Shown here: positions 1 through 11,516 of the stretch, piece after piece
Layout: each line of letters begins with the position of its first letter
Position numbering within the stretch: position 1 is the first letter of the stretch
Assembly (NCBI GenBank): GCA_951394045.1
Contig: OX595985.1
Span: forward strand, 5,642,001-5,706,000
From: Nitzschia sp. DOCU1
Lineage: Eukaryota; Bacillariophyta; Bacillariophyceae; Bacillariales; Bacillariaceae
Direction: 5' to 3'
DNA: 64,000 bases
Made by a program: the position numbers and the translations under genes
The notes under the pieces: generated by a model
Seen by the model: the letters and a program-made list of their open reading frames with translations, nothing else
What the model was told of the DNA's origin: nothing
Database searches by the model: none

Positions 1-205
1 ATTAGACCGGCGAATTACGGTTGATTCGGCCCCTATTGGGCGGGGAGAACACGTACATTTTGTACCAGTTCTACGAGAGTCTACTCTTTCCCCATGATCC
101 CTGGGTGCGTGAAACTGCACCACCAACAACTCTGGCTTTCAAGAGCAGACGGCATTACGGGGTCTTTGTCTCCATCTTTTGTAATTACTTACTTGGCCTT
201 TTTCA

Positions 206-1561
206 ATGGCAATACGAAGGGTTCTCCAACAAGGGCAGGGCCACCAGGAGCAGCAGCAACGAGATTCTTTGTGTGGAAGCAGTGGGATGTGTGGTGGTGA
301 TGAATTGTCCTGGTTATCTTTGTTAAAATGGATGGTGATTCTGGCGCTAGTGGTAAAGACGGTATTGTTTCCTCCACGTGGCCTTAACAACTTCTTGGCC
401 GTCACTACAGCAGTGGTGGAGCAAACTGCTGTTGTTGACAGTGGCTACAGGAAGAAAATCATCACCAACTACACCCCATCCACAATCGAAACCTATTTTT
501 TGGAGCATGCTGTGGAGCTGGGCTTTGATAAGACAAACCCCCTGCCAAAGGGATGTACTGCCTGGACTGAGGCATCAAATCCCCTCTTCTCCCAGCTAAC
601 AACCTTTCGAGCCGAATTAGAAGACTACCGACACCGGTTTCAGGCATTCCAGGGAAGGCCTGGCAGGTGGGATCTCCGTGATCACATTGTTGCCAATAAA
701 AATTACTCCATTTGTGATACTCTTGATTTGCACCCCCAGGGTCTTGCAGGCATCTTTCCAAGTGGAGCTCTTTCAAAAAACAAATATGGAGACTTGCTGG
801 AACCATTATATCCACCACTTCGAAGCCCCAATTTTTGCTTCTCAGAGAAAAGGTTAATGTCGTTAGATTATTTGGTGCATGACTTTGCAGCATACTGTCG
901 GCGACTCAAACCTCACTCTCGAATTGTGCTAGTGGACATGGGAGCTGCCTTGGATTTTCATGGGGGTCAGGAATCACCTGCTATTTACTTGACTGCAACC
1001 TTTCAACGATTTGGATTTCACTTTGATCACATTTATGCCTATGAAATAGCTGGCAAGGATCCAGCACAAGTGTTTGAACGAGTACCTGATGAGCTATTGG
1101 AAGCCTATCATTGGATGAATGTTGGAGTGAGTGCCGAGAAAGATGCAAAGTTAAATCCTTGGAAGCGGTTGCTCAAAGGCTTTGGAAAAGACGATCTTGG
1201 TAAGTCCAACAACCAAACAATGCTTTCTCCTTTTTTACAGTTAGGGGTTCTTTATAGTACTGAGGTTGCTCACAATTCTTTCTTCTTCTTCCTCGTCTAC
1301 TACTAATTCTTGCCTCTTCTTGTCCTAGTAATTGTCAAGTTGGATATCGACACTCCTGACATTGAGAATCCATTGGCACAACAACTACTGGATACACCTG
1401 AGCTCCATGAACTGGTTGATATTTTTTATTTCGAACATCACGTGTTTCTTGGGGAGCTTGCAGGTAATTGGGGATCATCCATGCGAGGGACAGTGCAAGA
1501 ATCCTTGCAACTGTTCCATAGCATTCGAGAAACTGGTATTGATGCCCATTCATGGCCCTAG
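206..1561 (+). CDS. FkbM-like methyltransferase candidate, N-terminal membrane anchor, two exons
   Basis: Exon 1 is 206-1199 and exon 2 is 1329-1561. The intron 1200-1328 starts GTAAGT, ends TAG and keeps the frame, giving 408 residues. A hydrophobic stretch at about residues 40-58 suggests a signal anchor with a short cytosolic tail. The body holds V-L-V-D-M-G-A-A (SAM motif I-like), an A-Y-E-I strand about 40 residues later, and V-K-L-D-I-D-T-P right after the intron. That order fits the FkbM methyltransferase fold (VD-GA ... EP ... K-D-EG). Family assignment is from these motifs only; substrate unknown. The ATG at 206 is the first in frame; the ATG at 332 would start inside the anchor and is less likely. 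Function is inference; the splice is well supported. Confidence 0.6.
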
Positions 1562-2426
1562 TAGTAATGCATACTAGTAGGGATAATATTAGTTCTGTTG
1601 TTCTGAAGACTTTTTGAAGGTGTTTATTGTCATTGTTGAGGGCAGGAGGAAGCCGGTGTGGAGTTTGGCCAAAGCTTCCAGGAAGTGAAGGGCCAGCCAT
1701 CCCTTGTTATCCATGCAAAGGAATCCAGCTAGACAGGACTTCTTGGTCAAAACTGCCTCCAACACCTCCTCCTTGCAAATGGACAAGCCGGTTCATTGAG
1801 CAGTTTCTTCATTTGCCCAAGGCCACAAAGGCTCCCACCAGTGCAAAGCTCACTTTATCTTTACCTTGACCATTTTTGATTGCTCATAAAGCAATGTGGT
1901 CGCCTTGGCCAAAACCCTCACCATTGGAAACCTCCAGCAGGGCATTACCAACCAAATCATATCAGCCATTGGGCATTCTCTACCTTTTCAAAGTTTTTTA
2001 ATGCCAGCAGTGCAACGGTCAGCACTACAATTGTTGAGTGCAAGATATCGAAAGAAGGTGATCTTAACCACACAATCTCCCCCCATCGTAGCAGGTGCAA
2101 CAAAGAATCAACCATGGGCTCTGGATCAAACCCAAGAAAAGTTGAGTTCCAGGGAGAGACTGAAAAATTGCAACCAGATCCCAAAATCAAAGCCAATGAT
2201 CACAGCCCAATTATTGGAAAATCTTCAGGAGATGAAGCACCATCAAGTTCTGCAAGAAGCTCTGTTTCCAAGGCGAGAAGTTTTTTAAAGATTCTGTAGT
2301 GGGTGCTTCAAATGCCCCGCCTCCCAAAAAGTCCTGACCGGGCATTGAGAATAATTAGAATCTCAAACTCGTAGCATTTCCAAGAATCCCATCCAGTCTG
2401 AACGAGATCTTTCATGAGGCACTCCG
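1562..2426. other. No recognisable gene
   Basis: Two overlapping plus-strand open frames of 130-139 codons (1880-2299) exist, but their translations share no motif I recognise and neither has a clear start context. I see no repeat structure or LTR. It may contain 3' UTR of the upstream gene. Confidence 0.4.
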
Positions 2427-2612
2427 TCATGTTTTCTCATCATTTGACTCTTGAACGTCCACCAAAACCAAACTGCTAGTTGCTTCATCCAATGTCGATG
2501 GACACGAGCGCAAATGCTCCCTAACAGTTTGTCGTTCTTGTGCGTCGCCGTCGTTCGTTACCTTGATGGTGTAGCAAACGTCGCTGGGAATATCCTTTTG
2601 TATCTTGACCAT
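2427..2612 (-). CDS. Small hypothetical ORF, possibly a last exon
   Basis: A 61-residue frame from an ATG at 2612 to TGA at 2427 reads as polar, protein-like sequence (starting M-V-K-I-Q-K-D-I-P) with no low-complexity bias. Nothing in it matches a family I know. It may be a stand-alone small protein or the 3' exon of a gene whose upstream exon I could not place. Weak call. Confidence 0.22.
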   Translation of the reverse strand: MVKIQKDIPSDVCYTIKVTNDGDAQERQTVREHLRSCPSTLDEATSSLVLVDVQESNDEKT

Positions 2613-2844
2613 TGTAACTTCTTCGCGCACTATTCCTTCAATACATGTAAGTACCAGGTGTCAGTACATTTCTGTCTCTTGTCCTACGAAGAGTGATCGA
2701 TGCTAATTTTGTTCCAATCTACAGGGGGGGGTCCTGAGGAGCGAGAGTGGGGAATAAGCCAGCCTGTAATGATTCCATCTCGAGCCGTCGAGGCGGAGTA
2801 CTGTACCTCCCACTCACATCAATGCGTACTCCGTAGAGACATAA

Positions 2845-3804
2845 TTATGCTCTAATGTCGCTGTATATTGTATTGTTCCCTATTGATTGTTGGCTGACCA
2901 TTTGGGATACCGTCAGGCATTTGAAATTGCGCTCTTGCAAACCCTCCAAGAATTCCCGCAATGCGTCAATCGTAGTCTCGCGAAAACCCCGCTGGGGCAT
3001 GTGGAAAATGGCGATACTTCCAGCCAGAACTTGCTTCAACAGCAATGGGGCTACCGTCTCTGTTGTTGACCCGACGTTTTCCGCAAAGGCCCAGTCATCA
3101 CAATAGCAATCGCCCATGACGTTTGTCATTTGTCGTTCGTAAAGTACATTGCACATAGCTTTGGACATGGCGCCTTGAGGTGCTCTGAACCAAGATATTC
3201 TGGGCTTTGTGCCTTCATCCTGCGCTACTATGAACTCTTGTAGAATCTGATTCGTCTCGTCAAGCTCCTTCTGAAATTCTTCCTCGCTGAGATTGCAATA
3301 AAATCCAGACTTGTCTTCTCGCAAATGATTGCCCAGTTCGTGACCATTTTCCAACACAATTTGTGCGTCCTCCTTGGTTGTATAGTCAGTGCATACAAAG
3401 AAGGTCGCAAGCGCATGCTATTGTTTCAACAAATCACAGACTTCCTCCACCATGCTGGCGGACTGCATGCCGTCGTCATCATTGGAATTGCCACGGACGA
3501 GGCCGTCGTCAATAGTGAGGGCAATGCTTCGTCTGTCGGCCATTTCGCTGCCATCGTGTACATCAAAATAAAAGATCGAGTTACCATAGGCGGATGGATA
3601 CCAACGTTTCAACAAGTTCCCAAGTCGCCGCAATCCAATTCGACTCACCAAGCTCCAAAAAGAGTGGATCGCCGAAACTTGAAGGCGACCAGAAACAGAC
3701 ATTGGCGGTGGCAGAGAAGCGAGATGTCGCTTTGATTTTCTCGCCAGCGATACGAACGAACGGTTATGATCCGAAAGGATGAACCCTATTCCATGGATGG
3801 ACAT
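2845..3804 (-). pseudogene. Polysaccharide deacetylase (NodB-like), one in-frame TAG
   Basis: Carbohydrate esterase 4 / NodB homology domain, which removes N-acetyl groups from chitin-type or related glycans. Visible motifs in order: T-I-D-D-G (catalytic and metal Asp pair), H-E-L-G-N-H (metal-binding HxxxxH type), W-F-R-A-P-Q-G (motif 3), and A-I-F-H-M-P (motif 5 position). The frame is open from ATG 3804 to the stop at 2845 except for a TAG at 3418-3420, between L-L-K-Q and the A-T-F-F-V strand. Both sides are in the same frame, so one base change explains the break. The N-terminal 80 residues are basic and without an evident signal peptide. Either a recent pseudogene, a sequencing error, or read-through; an intron is unlikely since the domain is continuous. 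Confidence 0.75.
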
Positions 3805-3819
3805 GACAATTACTGGCAC

Positions 3820-4309
3820 CGCTGTTGCTCACCGATAGCAACAGTACCTACCAACATACAAATGCCGATGATGGAGATGGCGGGTTTGGCGTGCGTCTTT
3901 GGTATGTTGTGTGCAGGCGCGGATGGCAGAGGATTCTGACTAAACGCCACCGCAAACAGCGTACCCATAACCTAATCTTGGTCAGGTGACAGACGGACCC
4001 CCCTCCCCCAAAATCGGACCCGGGAACCACCGTCAAAACTAGCGAAGACCCCCGCCTACGAGCCTGCCTTCCAACCCATTTCAAATTTAAATAAGGTTGT
4101 CGCCCGCCCAGCCTCCCACCGCATTTTGTTCCCATTCACTCCACTTTTTTCGGACAAGTGATGTCTCCCACATGTTTTACCTTCCTGTAAGTATTTTCGG
4201 CCACGAGTCTTGTTTCTTTTCTTTCGACCATGGTGCTAATAATTCCTTCTCTAAATGCTTATCTGTTGAGACGCTACCTCTGCACCAATTGAAGTTCGAA
4301 AGTCGACGG
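3820..4309. other. No gene seen upstream of the deacetylase
   Basis: Contains the 5' flank of the minus-strand deacetylase and the left edge of the minisatellite. A plus-strand ATG at 4158 followed by GTAAGT at about 4187 could be a tiny first exon, but no acceptor gives a sensible protein. Confidence 0.35.
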
Positions 4310-4680
4310 TGTTGGCCTCACTACCTCTGCTTCTGTTGTCCCTGCCGTCGGCGTTGCTTCCTCTGCTGTCCCTTCCGCTGGCGTTGGCATCGTCGGCATC
4401 GCGTCGCTTCCTCTGCTGTCCCTTCCGCTGGCGTTGGCATCGCGTCGCTTCCTCTGCTGTCCCTTCCGCTGGCGTTGGCGTCTTCCGCATCGCTACCTCT
4501 GCTTCTGCTGTCCCTTCCGGCGCTGGCGTTGGCATCGCTACCTCTGCTGTCCCTGCCGTCCGCGTCAGTGTTGCTACCTCTGCTTCTGCTGGCCCTGCCA
4601 TCGTCGTCGCCACCTCTGCTGCTCCTGCCGTTGGCGTTTTTACCTCTGCTTCTGTTGGTGTCGCTACCTCTGCAACAATC
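4310..4680. repeat. GC-rich minisatellite, unit about 41 bp
   Basis: Degenerate direct repeats built on gctacctctgctgtccctt / ccgctggcgttggcatcgc. The clearest tandem unit is 41 bp, not a multiple of three, so the reading frame rotates with each copy and long stop-free frames appear on both strands. I treat these frames as composition artefacts, not genes. Confidence 0.75.
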
Positions 4681-6131
4681 TAGTAGGCTCTATGTATTGT
4701 TCACAACTTGTCACAGCTATTGTTAAAGCAAAGGACATGGTGACAAAGATAGATGGGGCGATGAGCATTTTGGCCTTGACTACCGTACACCAGCTGATTG
4801 TAGCATTTGTGGTGCTGGGAGGAGTCTGCTCAACAATGTATAGACTAGCCAGCAGACGCTGGACAAGCTTTGTCTCTCTTCATGTGAAAGCTAGAACAAG
4901 AAGTTGAGTTGGAGCATGGAATACCATTCTGGGTTTACCTCCTCTTTGCCACTCCACTCCTAGCCATGCATTGCATTTCGTCGCCTTTGTTTGTTTGCCG
5001 CACACACTCTTTCAGCACAGGAATCATCATCACATCTCATTATTTGGAAGAGTCTCGAAGACTCGCAATGAAACATTTAGACACTCAATTCTGGCCCATC
5101 ATCAATCAATGCAACAACAGGAGGGTCCTCATGGGGGTGCTTGTCAGCGTGGCAATACAACAATGGAATTCTTCGTCCTCCTCGTGTCATCGTAGGTAGC
5201 ACCTCCTTCTTGTATCACAGTACGTGCCCTTGAGCAAGCCTAGGGCTTCAGCTAGTACCAAAGTGTTTGCCGATGCGTAGTTTGGCCATCGTGTGTGAAA
5301 ATTGTGAAAGGAGAGTTGTGGGGAGGAAATTTGAATTGAAATGGCGAGCCGGCCAAGGCAATCAAAATATCGGGAAAAATTTAAAAAGAAGAGGGGGAAT
5401 GAATCCAAAATGATCCCAAGATAGGGGGGGGGGACGATTTGGGCTTGAGGTTATGGGTTGTCCGTTTGCGGTGGTCTTTAAACAGAATCCATTTGGCGGG
5501 TGCGTATGTCCAAGTCGATATCAGGTATCATACGTGTGGAGTGTGCAGTACTCGTAAGCCGCGGTGTTTGCTAGAAAAGTGAACCTATTTTAAGGGATGT
5601 AAATGTAGGAGGGAACTCAGCGATCCCATCCAAGATTAGATGAAGAGTTACGAGCTTGACGACAACAGCGTAGGATAGGACAGATACGAATCTCTTGTCG
5701 GGCCTCTTCTAGAACGATGCAGTAGTTAGTCTTGTGGAAGTTTCTTTTTTGTATTGTTTCTTTGATAGTCGTAGTAGTGTCGCAGTGCAGTGGGAATCCC
5801 GAGTCGTTCCCGCGAGCCGATTACTTAGGGACGAAGACATCGCCGGGACAGGTCTCGATCTTCCCACTTGGGGGATGATTAGAAGCGGGGGAAATAAAAC
5901 ACATGGGCAAGGAACATTCTTCGCCTGATACCGGAAAGTTCCGCGCAGGTCAGACGGCGAACAGACGGGGGACCTGCACTCCATTACAAAAATTTCAGAG
6001 CACGTCTGACAGGCGCGCAAAAATAACGAGTCATCCGGCAGGCGCACTCTGTTGAACCATTACGAAAATTTGTGTAGGACTAGGATAACTGCATTTCCGA
6101 CTCGTTTTCCTAAGTAGATTTGACTAACTGT
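4681..6131. other. Gene-poor DNA, one weak hydrophobic ORF end
   Basis: From 4728 to 4907 (+) a short frame reads K-D-M-V-T-K-I-D-G-A-M and then a hydrophobic stretch of about 18 residues, like the last exon of a membrane protein, but no upstream exon can be tied to it through the minisatellite. The rest (4910-6131) holds only short unrelated frames. A G-run lies at about 5424-5433. Confidence 0.35.
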
Positions 6132-6244
6132 AACTTTTAACCAATTCAAGATAAGTGTTACGAGGCTTCAGATCTGTCTCTAGGATAGTAAAATGAATGC
6201 TGGCGTGAAGTCGCATAACACTTATCTTGCATTGGTTAAAAGTC
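6132..6244. repeat. Imperfect inverted repeat, about 36-nt arms
   Basis: Left arm 6132-6167 (acttttaaccaattcaagat...) and right arm 6208-6244 (reverse complement acttttaaccaatgcaagat...) share about 36 nt with few mismatches, separated by about 40 nt. It could be a MITE remnant or a hairpin. No clear target duplication seen. Confidence 0.6.
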
Positions 6245-6730
6245 GATTTTGCAGCAATTTCCCTTTGGGACTAACCAGTCATGCACATGCGCGCGCACGT
6301 AGGTTTATTACCAAGTGCTACTGGGACCAGGGTGGAAAGGTGTTGATGCTCACTAGTCTTTACCACTTACATCCAGCGTGAAATCCTTTTGATACTCTTT
6401 TTCGTGGTGCCTTAAAGAATGAATCCCGAAAGTTACTACGCCTGAGAAGCCAAACTCAGCTCAGTATGCACTACGTCGTTTGTAGGATCGAAATAGTTGT
6501 GAAAATTATGACTAGCTTTAGGAATAAGCTTTTGCATCATGCAAAGTTGTCTCGTAGCCTCTCGTAGTTCTAGTAGAGTCGAGACATTGACATGCGTCGA
6601 CAACAATCCGAACAGGAGGTTGATGCATCTTGTAGTAGACTAGCTACGACGTTCCACTAGGGTTCCTTGGACGTTGTCAGCTACAAACAAACAAACCATT
6701 TATAGTTATACGGCTATCACTATAGCCCCA
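6245..6730. other. Flank / probable 3' UTR of the LINE
   Basis: No ORF of note. In the minus orientation this follows the LINE ORF2 stop and may include its 3' UTR; no poly-A or simple tail marks the end, so the LINE 3' boundary is not resolved. Confidence 0.35.
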
Positions 6731-7655
6731 TTAACGGAAACTAGTAGACTCACCGGGATGGCCCCGAAGGGCGATCCTAATCAAAAGCCAAAAGTCACCT
6801 AGCTTGCGTTGCCGGGGCCTGAGGGGAGCACTAACAGAGTCCAGAGCGGGTGAGACCACACGGTAGGCCTCAAAGCCATGATGTTGCGCCAAGTGGACTG
6901 TCGGGAAATAGGCAGTCAGGCGAGAGGATGTGGGTGATGCAGTACCACGCGAACGACAGCGCCGTCCATGGCGGTGAGGAATAGGAGGTGGCCGGGGAGC
7001 GTGGCCAGCAGAAGAAGACGGCAAGGAAGATGGCGAGCGCTGTACCACGGGAAAGAACTGAGTGATTGGAGGCATGCATCGAACTGCTTCATGATGAGCA
7101 CGCTTAGCACTGTCACGGATCAAGCCTCGATGAACCTGCATCCAATTCTGGATTGCACGAGTGGACTCCTCTAGATGGACCTCCACGGAAGCTCGAAAAA
7201 TCCCGCGATCTTCCGCTTGGACAGAAGCCTGAGCTTTGTAGAGCTCCCGCAGTTCCCGTTCGACTTGGCAACGTTGAGCCGCAGCACGAGTGGCGGAATC
7301 ATCACCATGACGCGCTTTATTCCGCTGCAGCCACAATGCATGGCATTGTTGGAAAATGAGGGATATGACAAGTGACAGCCATTGAGTCTCCTTGGTCCTA
7401 GGGGTTCTTCCTGCCCAAGACCAGCATTGGTGTTGAACTTCCTGCCACTCGGCAACAAACTTCCCACGAACGATCTGATTCCAGCCGATAATCAATTGGC
7501 GACGAATAAGACGATGGAACTCCACAGGAAACTCCTCGCGGTCAACGGAGCGCCCATGGAAGAATGCCGACAGACCAGTAACCAGCAGGCGGAACAAGGT
7601 GGGATCCATAAGTGGCTTGGCTTTATGATCCAGCAACAGAAGCAGATCACGGCGC
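6731..7655 (-). pseudogene. LINE ORF2 C-terminal tail with PIP-box-like motifs
   Basis: After the 10-bp insertion the protein resumes in the other frame as H-W-R-R-D-L-L-L-L-L and runs about 310 residues to TGA-side end at 6731. It has a helical Trp/Arg-rich middle and a Ser/Pro/Arg-rich tail. Three short motifs of PCNA-binding shape occur in the tail: M-P-P-I-T-Q-F-F (7052-7075), S-S-R-L-T-A-Y-F (6905-6928) and Q-R-K-L-G-D-F-W (6788-6811). Only the last has the leading Gln. No enzymatic domain is recognised in this tail. Confidence 0.7.
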
Positions 7656-7662
7656 CAATGAT

Positions 7663-9563
7663 GGCCAATGATCACGATCCGGAACTGGACAGCAGAAAAC
7701 ATGATCATCCGTCTCATGGGGAGCAAGGCAGCTTGGGCATCTGTCGTCATACTTGCAGTCTCGACGATGAAGTCGGTCGCCCACAGGTAGCAGTCGAAAA
7801 TTCAACTTGGTCAGAAAGTTGCAAATTTGTTTGTTCTTGGCAAAGGCCGAACCGAAGGCTTCCCAGTCGAGACCCTGGAACCACTCCTCCTCCCAGTGGA
7901 ATCGCTCGCAATAATATTTCTTCAGGGCAGGCAGCTGAGCCGCAGTGCTGATAGTCTTCTCAAGGCGACGGGTGACAGAATGTCCATTCACAACAAGCAT
8001 GACTTGGCTAGAGGGATCAAATGGGACAAGGGGGAATGGGGTACCGCATTCCTCCATATATTCATTGCAGAGCCGATCAGCATCAACATTCAGCTTAGCG
8101 CTAAATGATAGTTCCTCGTACGACTTGGTTTTGTCTTGATGTCCTTGCACGTGTAGGATAGTGGGCTGGTCAGGATACCGGGCCAGAGTATCAAAATTGG
8201 CTTGGAGAATGTCCCACTCCGAGTCCAGAACCGACTTCGTGAGTGCAAGACGATAACTAAACAGCCAGTTCAGTTTACGAATCATGCCCAAATTATCTGC
8301 ACAGAGACGCAAGCTGCCAGTGAGTAATGGACGACCAAGGAACTCAAACGCTTTCTGGATGAATAAGTTACCAGCCCAAGATCCATAGTTCTCTGAGCGA
8401 TATGATCGCGGATCGAAACCAAAGACTGGCCCCTTGCCTTGAGCGAGTCGACGAGGCGGATCCCTTGTGGCGACAACCCAACCAAAAGCCCCATAAAGAT
8501 ATGGCACAGCACCGCCGTCACTGGCGACAATAGCATTCGACAAATCGCCCAGAGCGTCGCAGAAAGCTTCCACAGAATCCACCAAAAGGTCAAATCGAGC
8601 AAAAGCGGTCGCAATGTGTTCTGGCTGGGAGGCAAGAAACTCGTCGAAAGAGCCCGGAGGGGCAGGCCGGGACAGAGTAACCAAACCCGGAGTAACTGCA
8701 GGAATGCAATAACCATCGCGATACTCTCGAACAGAAATTGGAATGCCATCATGGCAGCTGCGGCGAGCAAAGTACGGATGCTTGCTGAATACACGAGAGC
8801 GACAGCGAGGATGATAGTGATACCAGCCATCACGGAAAATAACAAGACACTGCCATTGAACCGAGAAGAGCAGCTTCCACGAGCGGCGCAGAGAAGAGTT
8901 GGCCTTCAGCCACGGACCAAGCGGCCGTCGTAACAATTCCTTAGAATTCTTGGAGTCCAAAATCAGGAAGCGAAGGAGTTTCCTCCACCGAGGCCAAAAC
9001 TTTGCCTCAGGGCAAGCCTGCCGAGGTTCTTGCAAGCGCGAAGGATTCATGTCCGAGCGCACCCCCTGAGAAATTCCTGGGAGAAGCGCTGTGCCGTCAG
9101 CAGTAGCTATGTCGGACACAGTCAACACCTGGAGGTAAAGGCGGCATGCGTTGATAATGCGAATGTCCTCATCGGAGAAGACGCCTGTAGTGAGGGCAAT
9201 CTCCATAATGTACTCGTCTCCCACGCGCTGAAGCGGCTGAATAACCAGGCCCGATATGCACAAGTAGCCATTACTCTGATGAAGAAATGAACGAATTGAT
9301 TGAATCCAGAAGCTGTCGAGGTGTGGAAGGTGGCGACTTGGTCGTTCGAGAAGGGGAGTTTGGATGCCAACTGCAAACTGCAGCACATCCAGAGTAATCC
9401 GGATGAGCTGCTGCCCCTGCCCACGTGGTGTCCGAAGATGGTGGATAATCAACCGTAATTGGTCTATGCCCTGTTCAATACGCAAATCCCGATAGTCGAG
9501 GCCTCCGTAGGTACCAGGACCAAAGACAATGGCACGGGCCATGGTGCTATTATACCCCATCTT
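7663..9563 (-). pseudogene. LINE ORF2: RNase H domain and zinc knuckle
   Basis: Continues the RT frame. RNase H residues are visible as A-S-D-G-G (Asp), R-S-E-N-Y (Glu), C-A-D-N (Asp) and H-V-Q-G-H-Q-D followed by L-N-V-D-A-D-R-L. Downstream, C-P-S-C-L-A-P-H-E-T-D-D-H-V-F-C-C-P is the CCHC-type finger typical near LINE ORF2 C-termini. Right after D-H-W the frame is broken by a 10-bp insertion (cattgg repeated), producing a premature stop at 7647. Confidence 0.8.
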
Positions 9564-11516
9564 TTACAGGGTCACGCAGACCATCTTGCACTGGATCTCG
9601 TCAAGTTGGGAACGGGATAGATGGGACACGCCCAGAGGAAAACCAACACTGCGAAGGAACACCGCATAGTAGAATATCCATGCCTCATGCGGACGAGCTG
9701 CACTAACAGCTAACGTCCTGGCAAACAGCTTGGCCTTGCGCAGTAAGGCAGTGAATTGCGTTTGCTGGTTAGCCACCGGGGCCTGGTAGCTACCCAAGAT
9801 CTTGTGCGGGGTGGCGAAGGATTTTTGGGTTATGACAACTTGATTACCCAGGTGATCAGATACTTGCAGCGGTGGACCAAAGGTACCTGGACGGAATGTT
9901 GGACGGCCTTTTGGAGTAAAGTCGACCCACAGAAGATGATAATAACATTTGCTCAATTCCAGGTCGCCTCCACTAGCGAACAGGATATCTCGCCATAGTT
10001 GAGCATCGTGCTGCGCTCGGCCAATTAGATCGGAAACGGAAGTGTTTGCTGAACCCACAATCTGACTCTTGTTGTCATCCACAAATCCTCCCATGTAGAG
10101 AGTAAGTTGCTTGGAGTGATCTGGCGATCGATACGTGGCCCCGTGGCCCTGTTCCTGAAAAACATCGAAGAGCGTGGAGCATTCTAGCCCCCAAGCCGGT
10201 GGAGACGAGGTGCTACCCTGGCCATTGCCGAAGGCAGGCGAAGCAGGATCATGACGATAGAATTTCTCGGAAACTCCTAGCATCGTTTTCATAAAATAAC
10301 GTGCGAATTCAAGGAAATTACCTTGAACTTCTGCCACCGCGACTTGTAAACCAAACGACCGAGCAATAAGCACAGTTAGGTGTGCCAACATGCGATCGTA
10401 GCATGCCTTAGCATCGTTGCTGAACTGAAGATGCGGGAATCGAGTAGCAAGAACATAATCATATTGCAAAATTTCCAACAAAATAGGGTCCAAGGCTTGG
10501 CGGTGAGGCCGAGACCCGTAACAGCCAGGATTAATTTTGTCATGGTCCTCCGCGTAGTGGAGTAGGTCGCGATATTTGATGCCAAGAAACGCATTCAACA
10601 CAGCTTCATACAGGTGGATTACGCGTAGCCGATGAAGCATCAGATTCCCCGGCTCTTTCTCCAGCATGGCAGTAACAACAGTCTTCCACAGATCGAAACA
10701 ATAACCGTGTTTCTCAGCATAAGACAATGTGGCAAAATGAGTCTGCCAAATATTGCGTCGCTTCCGAAGTTGATCATCGAAACTTGGGTCCTCAGGCCTG
10801 AGTCCGTTAGGACGGAAAAGAGCGTGGTAGTGGCTCAGATGGCGTCCGGAAGGTGACGTGGTAGTGGATTCACGCCATAGTTTGATTTTTGTCTCGAAGT
10901 CCTTTAGGGAAAGCTGCTTAGTCATTGGAGGCAGTTTGCGTTGGCAGTGCCGAAGGATGTTTTGAGCCTGTTTGTCGGTAGTAAGCTTGGAGACATCATA
11001 AACGCCGTCAAGGATCTGCTCCGCGGTCGGTGTAGTGGCACCCCATCCGATTGCCTGAAAAGTTTCCTCCGATGCCAAAGGAGTAACTTTGGCCTGTCCA
11101 AAATGAGCAATATTTCGTTGCAATAGCATGTCTTCCATTTCTGTGGGATCTTGTACCGTGCGCCAGAGACTCGGATCGCTACGAGGCACCGCTGTGGGAT
11201 CAGCACTGGGATCAGTAGGAACAATTAGCATTGACAAGCCCCCATGGTTGGTTGGTTTCACTCGTGGTATACGACAATACATGTCTTTAGTTGCTTGTGC
11301 ACGGAGGTACTGCTCCGCCAGCTTTTTCGGATCCTTGTCAGGAAATTGAGCCTGTAAAGCTGCAATACGCAGCTCATGATACTCGTCACGGGTGCTACGT
11401 GCCTTCTGAGCAACTTCGCGACATCGACGACGGGCCAGCCTAATGGCGCGGATGGTGTCTTCATATGACATAGGAACATCGACGGGGTGCTGCAGCTTGT
11501 GCTGCCGCCATTCGAT
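9564..11516 (-). pseudogene. LINE ORF2 middle: reverse transcriptase domain
   Basis: Same frame as the endonuclease, directly after its TAA. Reverse transcriptase motifs: S-N-D-A-K-A-C-Y-D-R-M (motif A Asp), G-Q-G-S-T-S-S-P-P (motif B) and G-F-V-D-D-N (motif C, F-x-D-D form). The frame closes with TAA at 9564-9566 and reopens at once as K-M-G-Y-N-S-T. No frame change occurs, so one substitution (for instance from CAA) would explain it. Confidence 0.82.

Noticed and set aside
4251..4726. Long overlapping ORFs on both strands (up to 209 codons) as candidate repeat proteins
   Set aside because: They are produced by a GC-rich repeat of 41 bp that shifts frame each unit; no constant repeat peptide results.
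7382..7951. Plus-strand 189-codon ORF and other plus ORFs across 7-13 kb
   Set aside because: They are antisense to continuous LINE ORF2/ORF1 domains with clear catalytic motifs.
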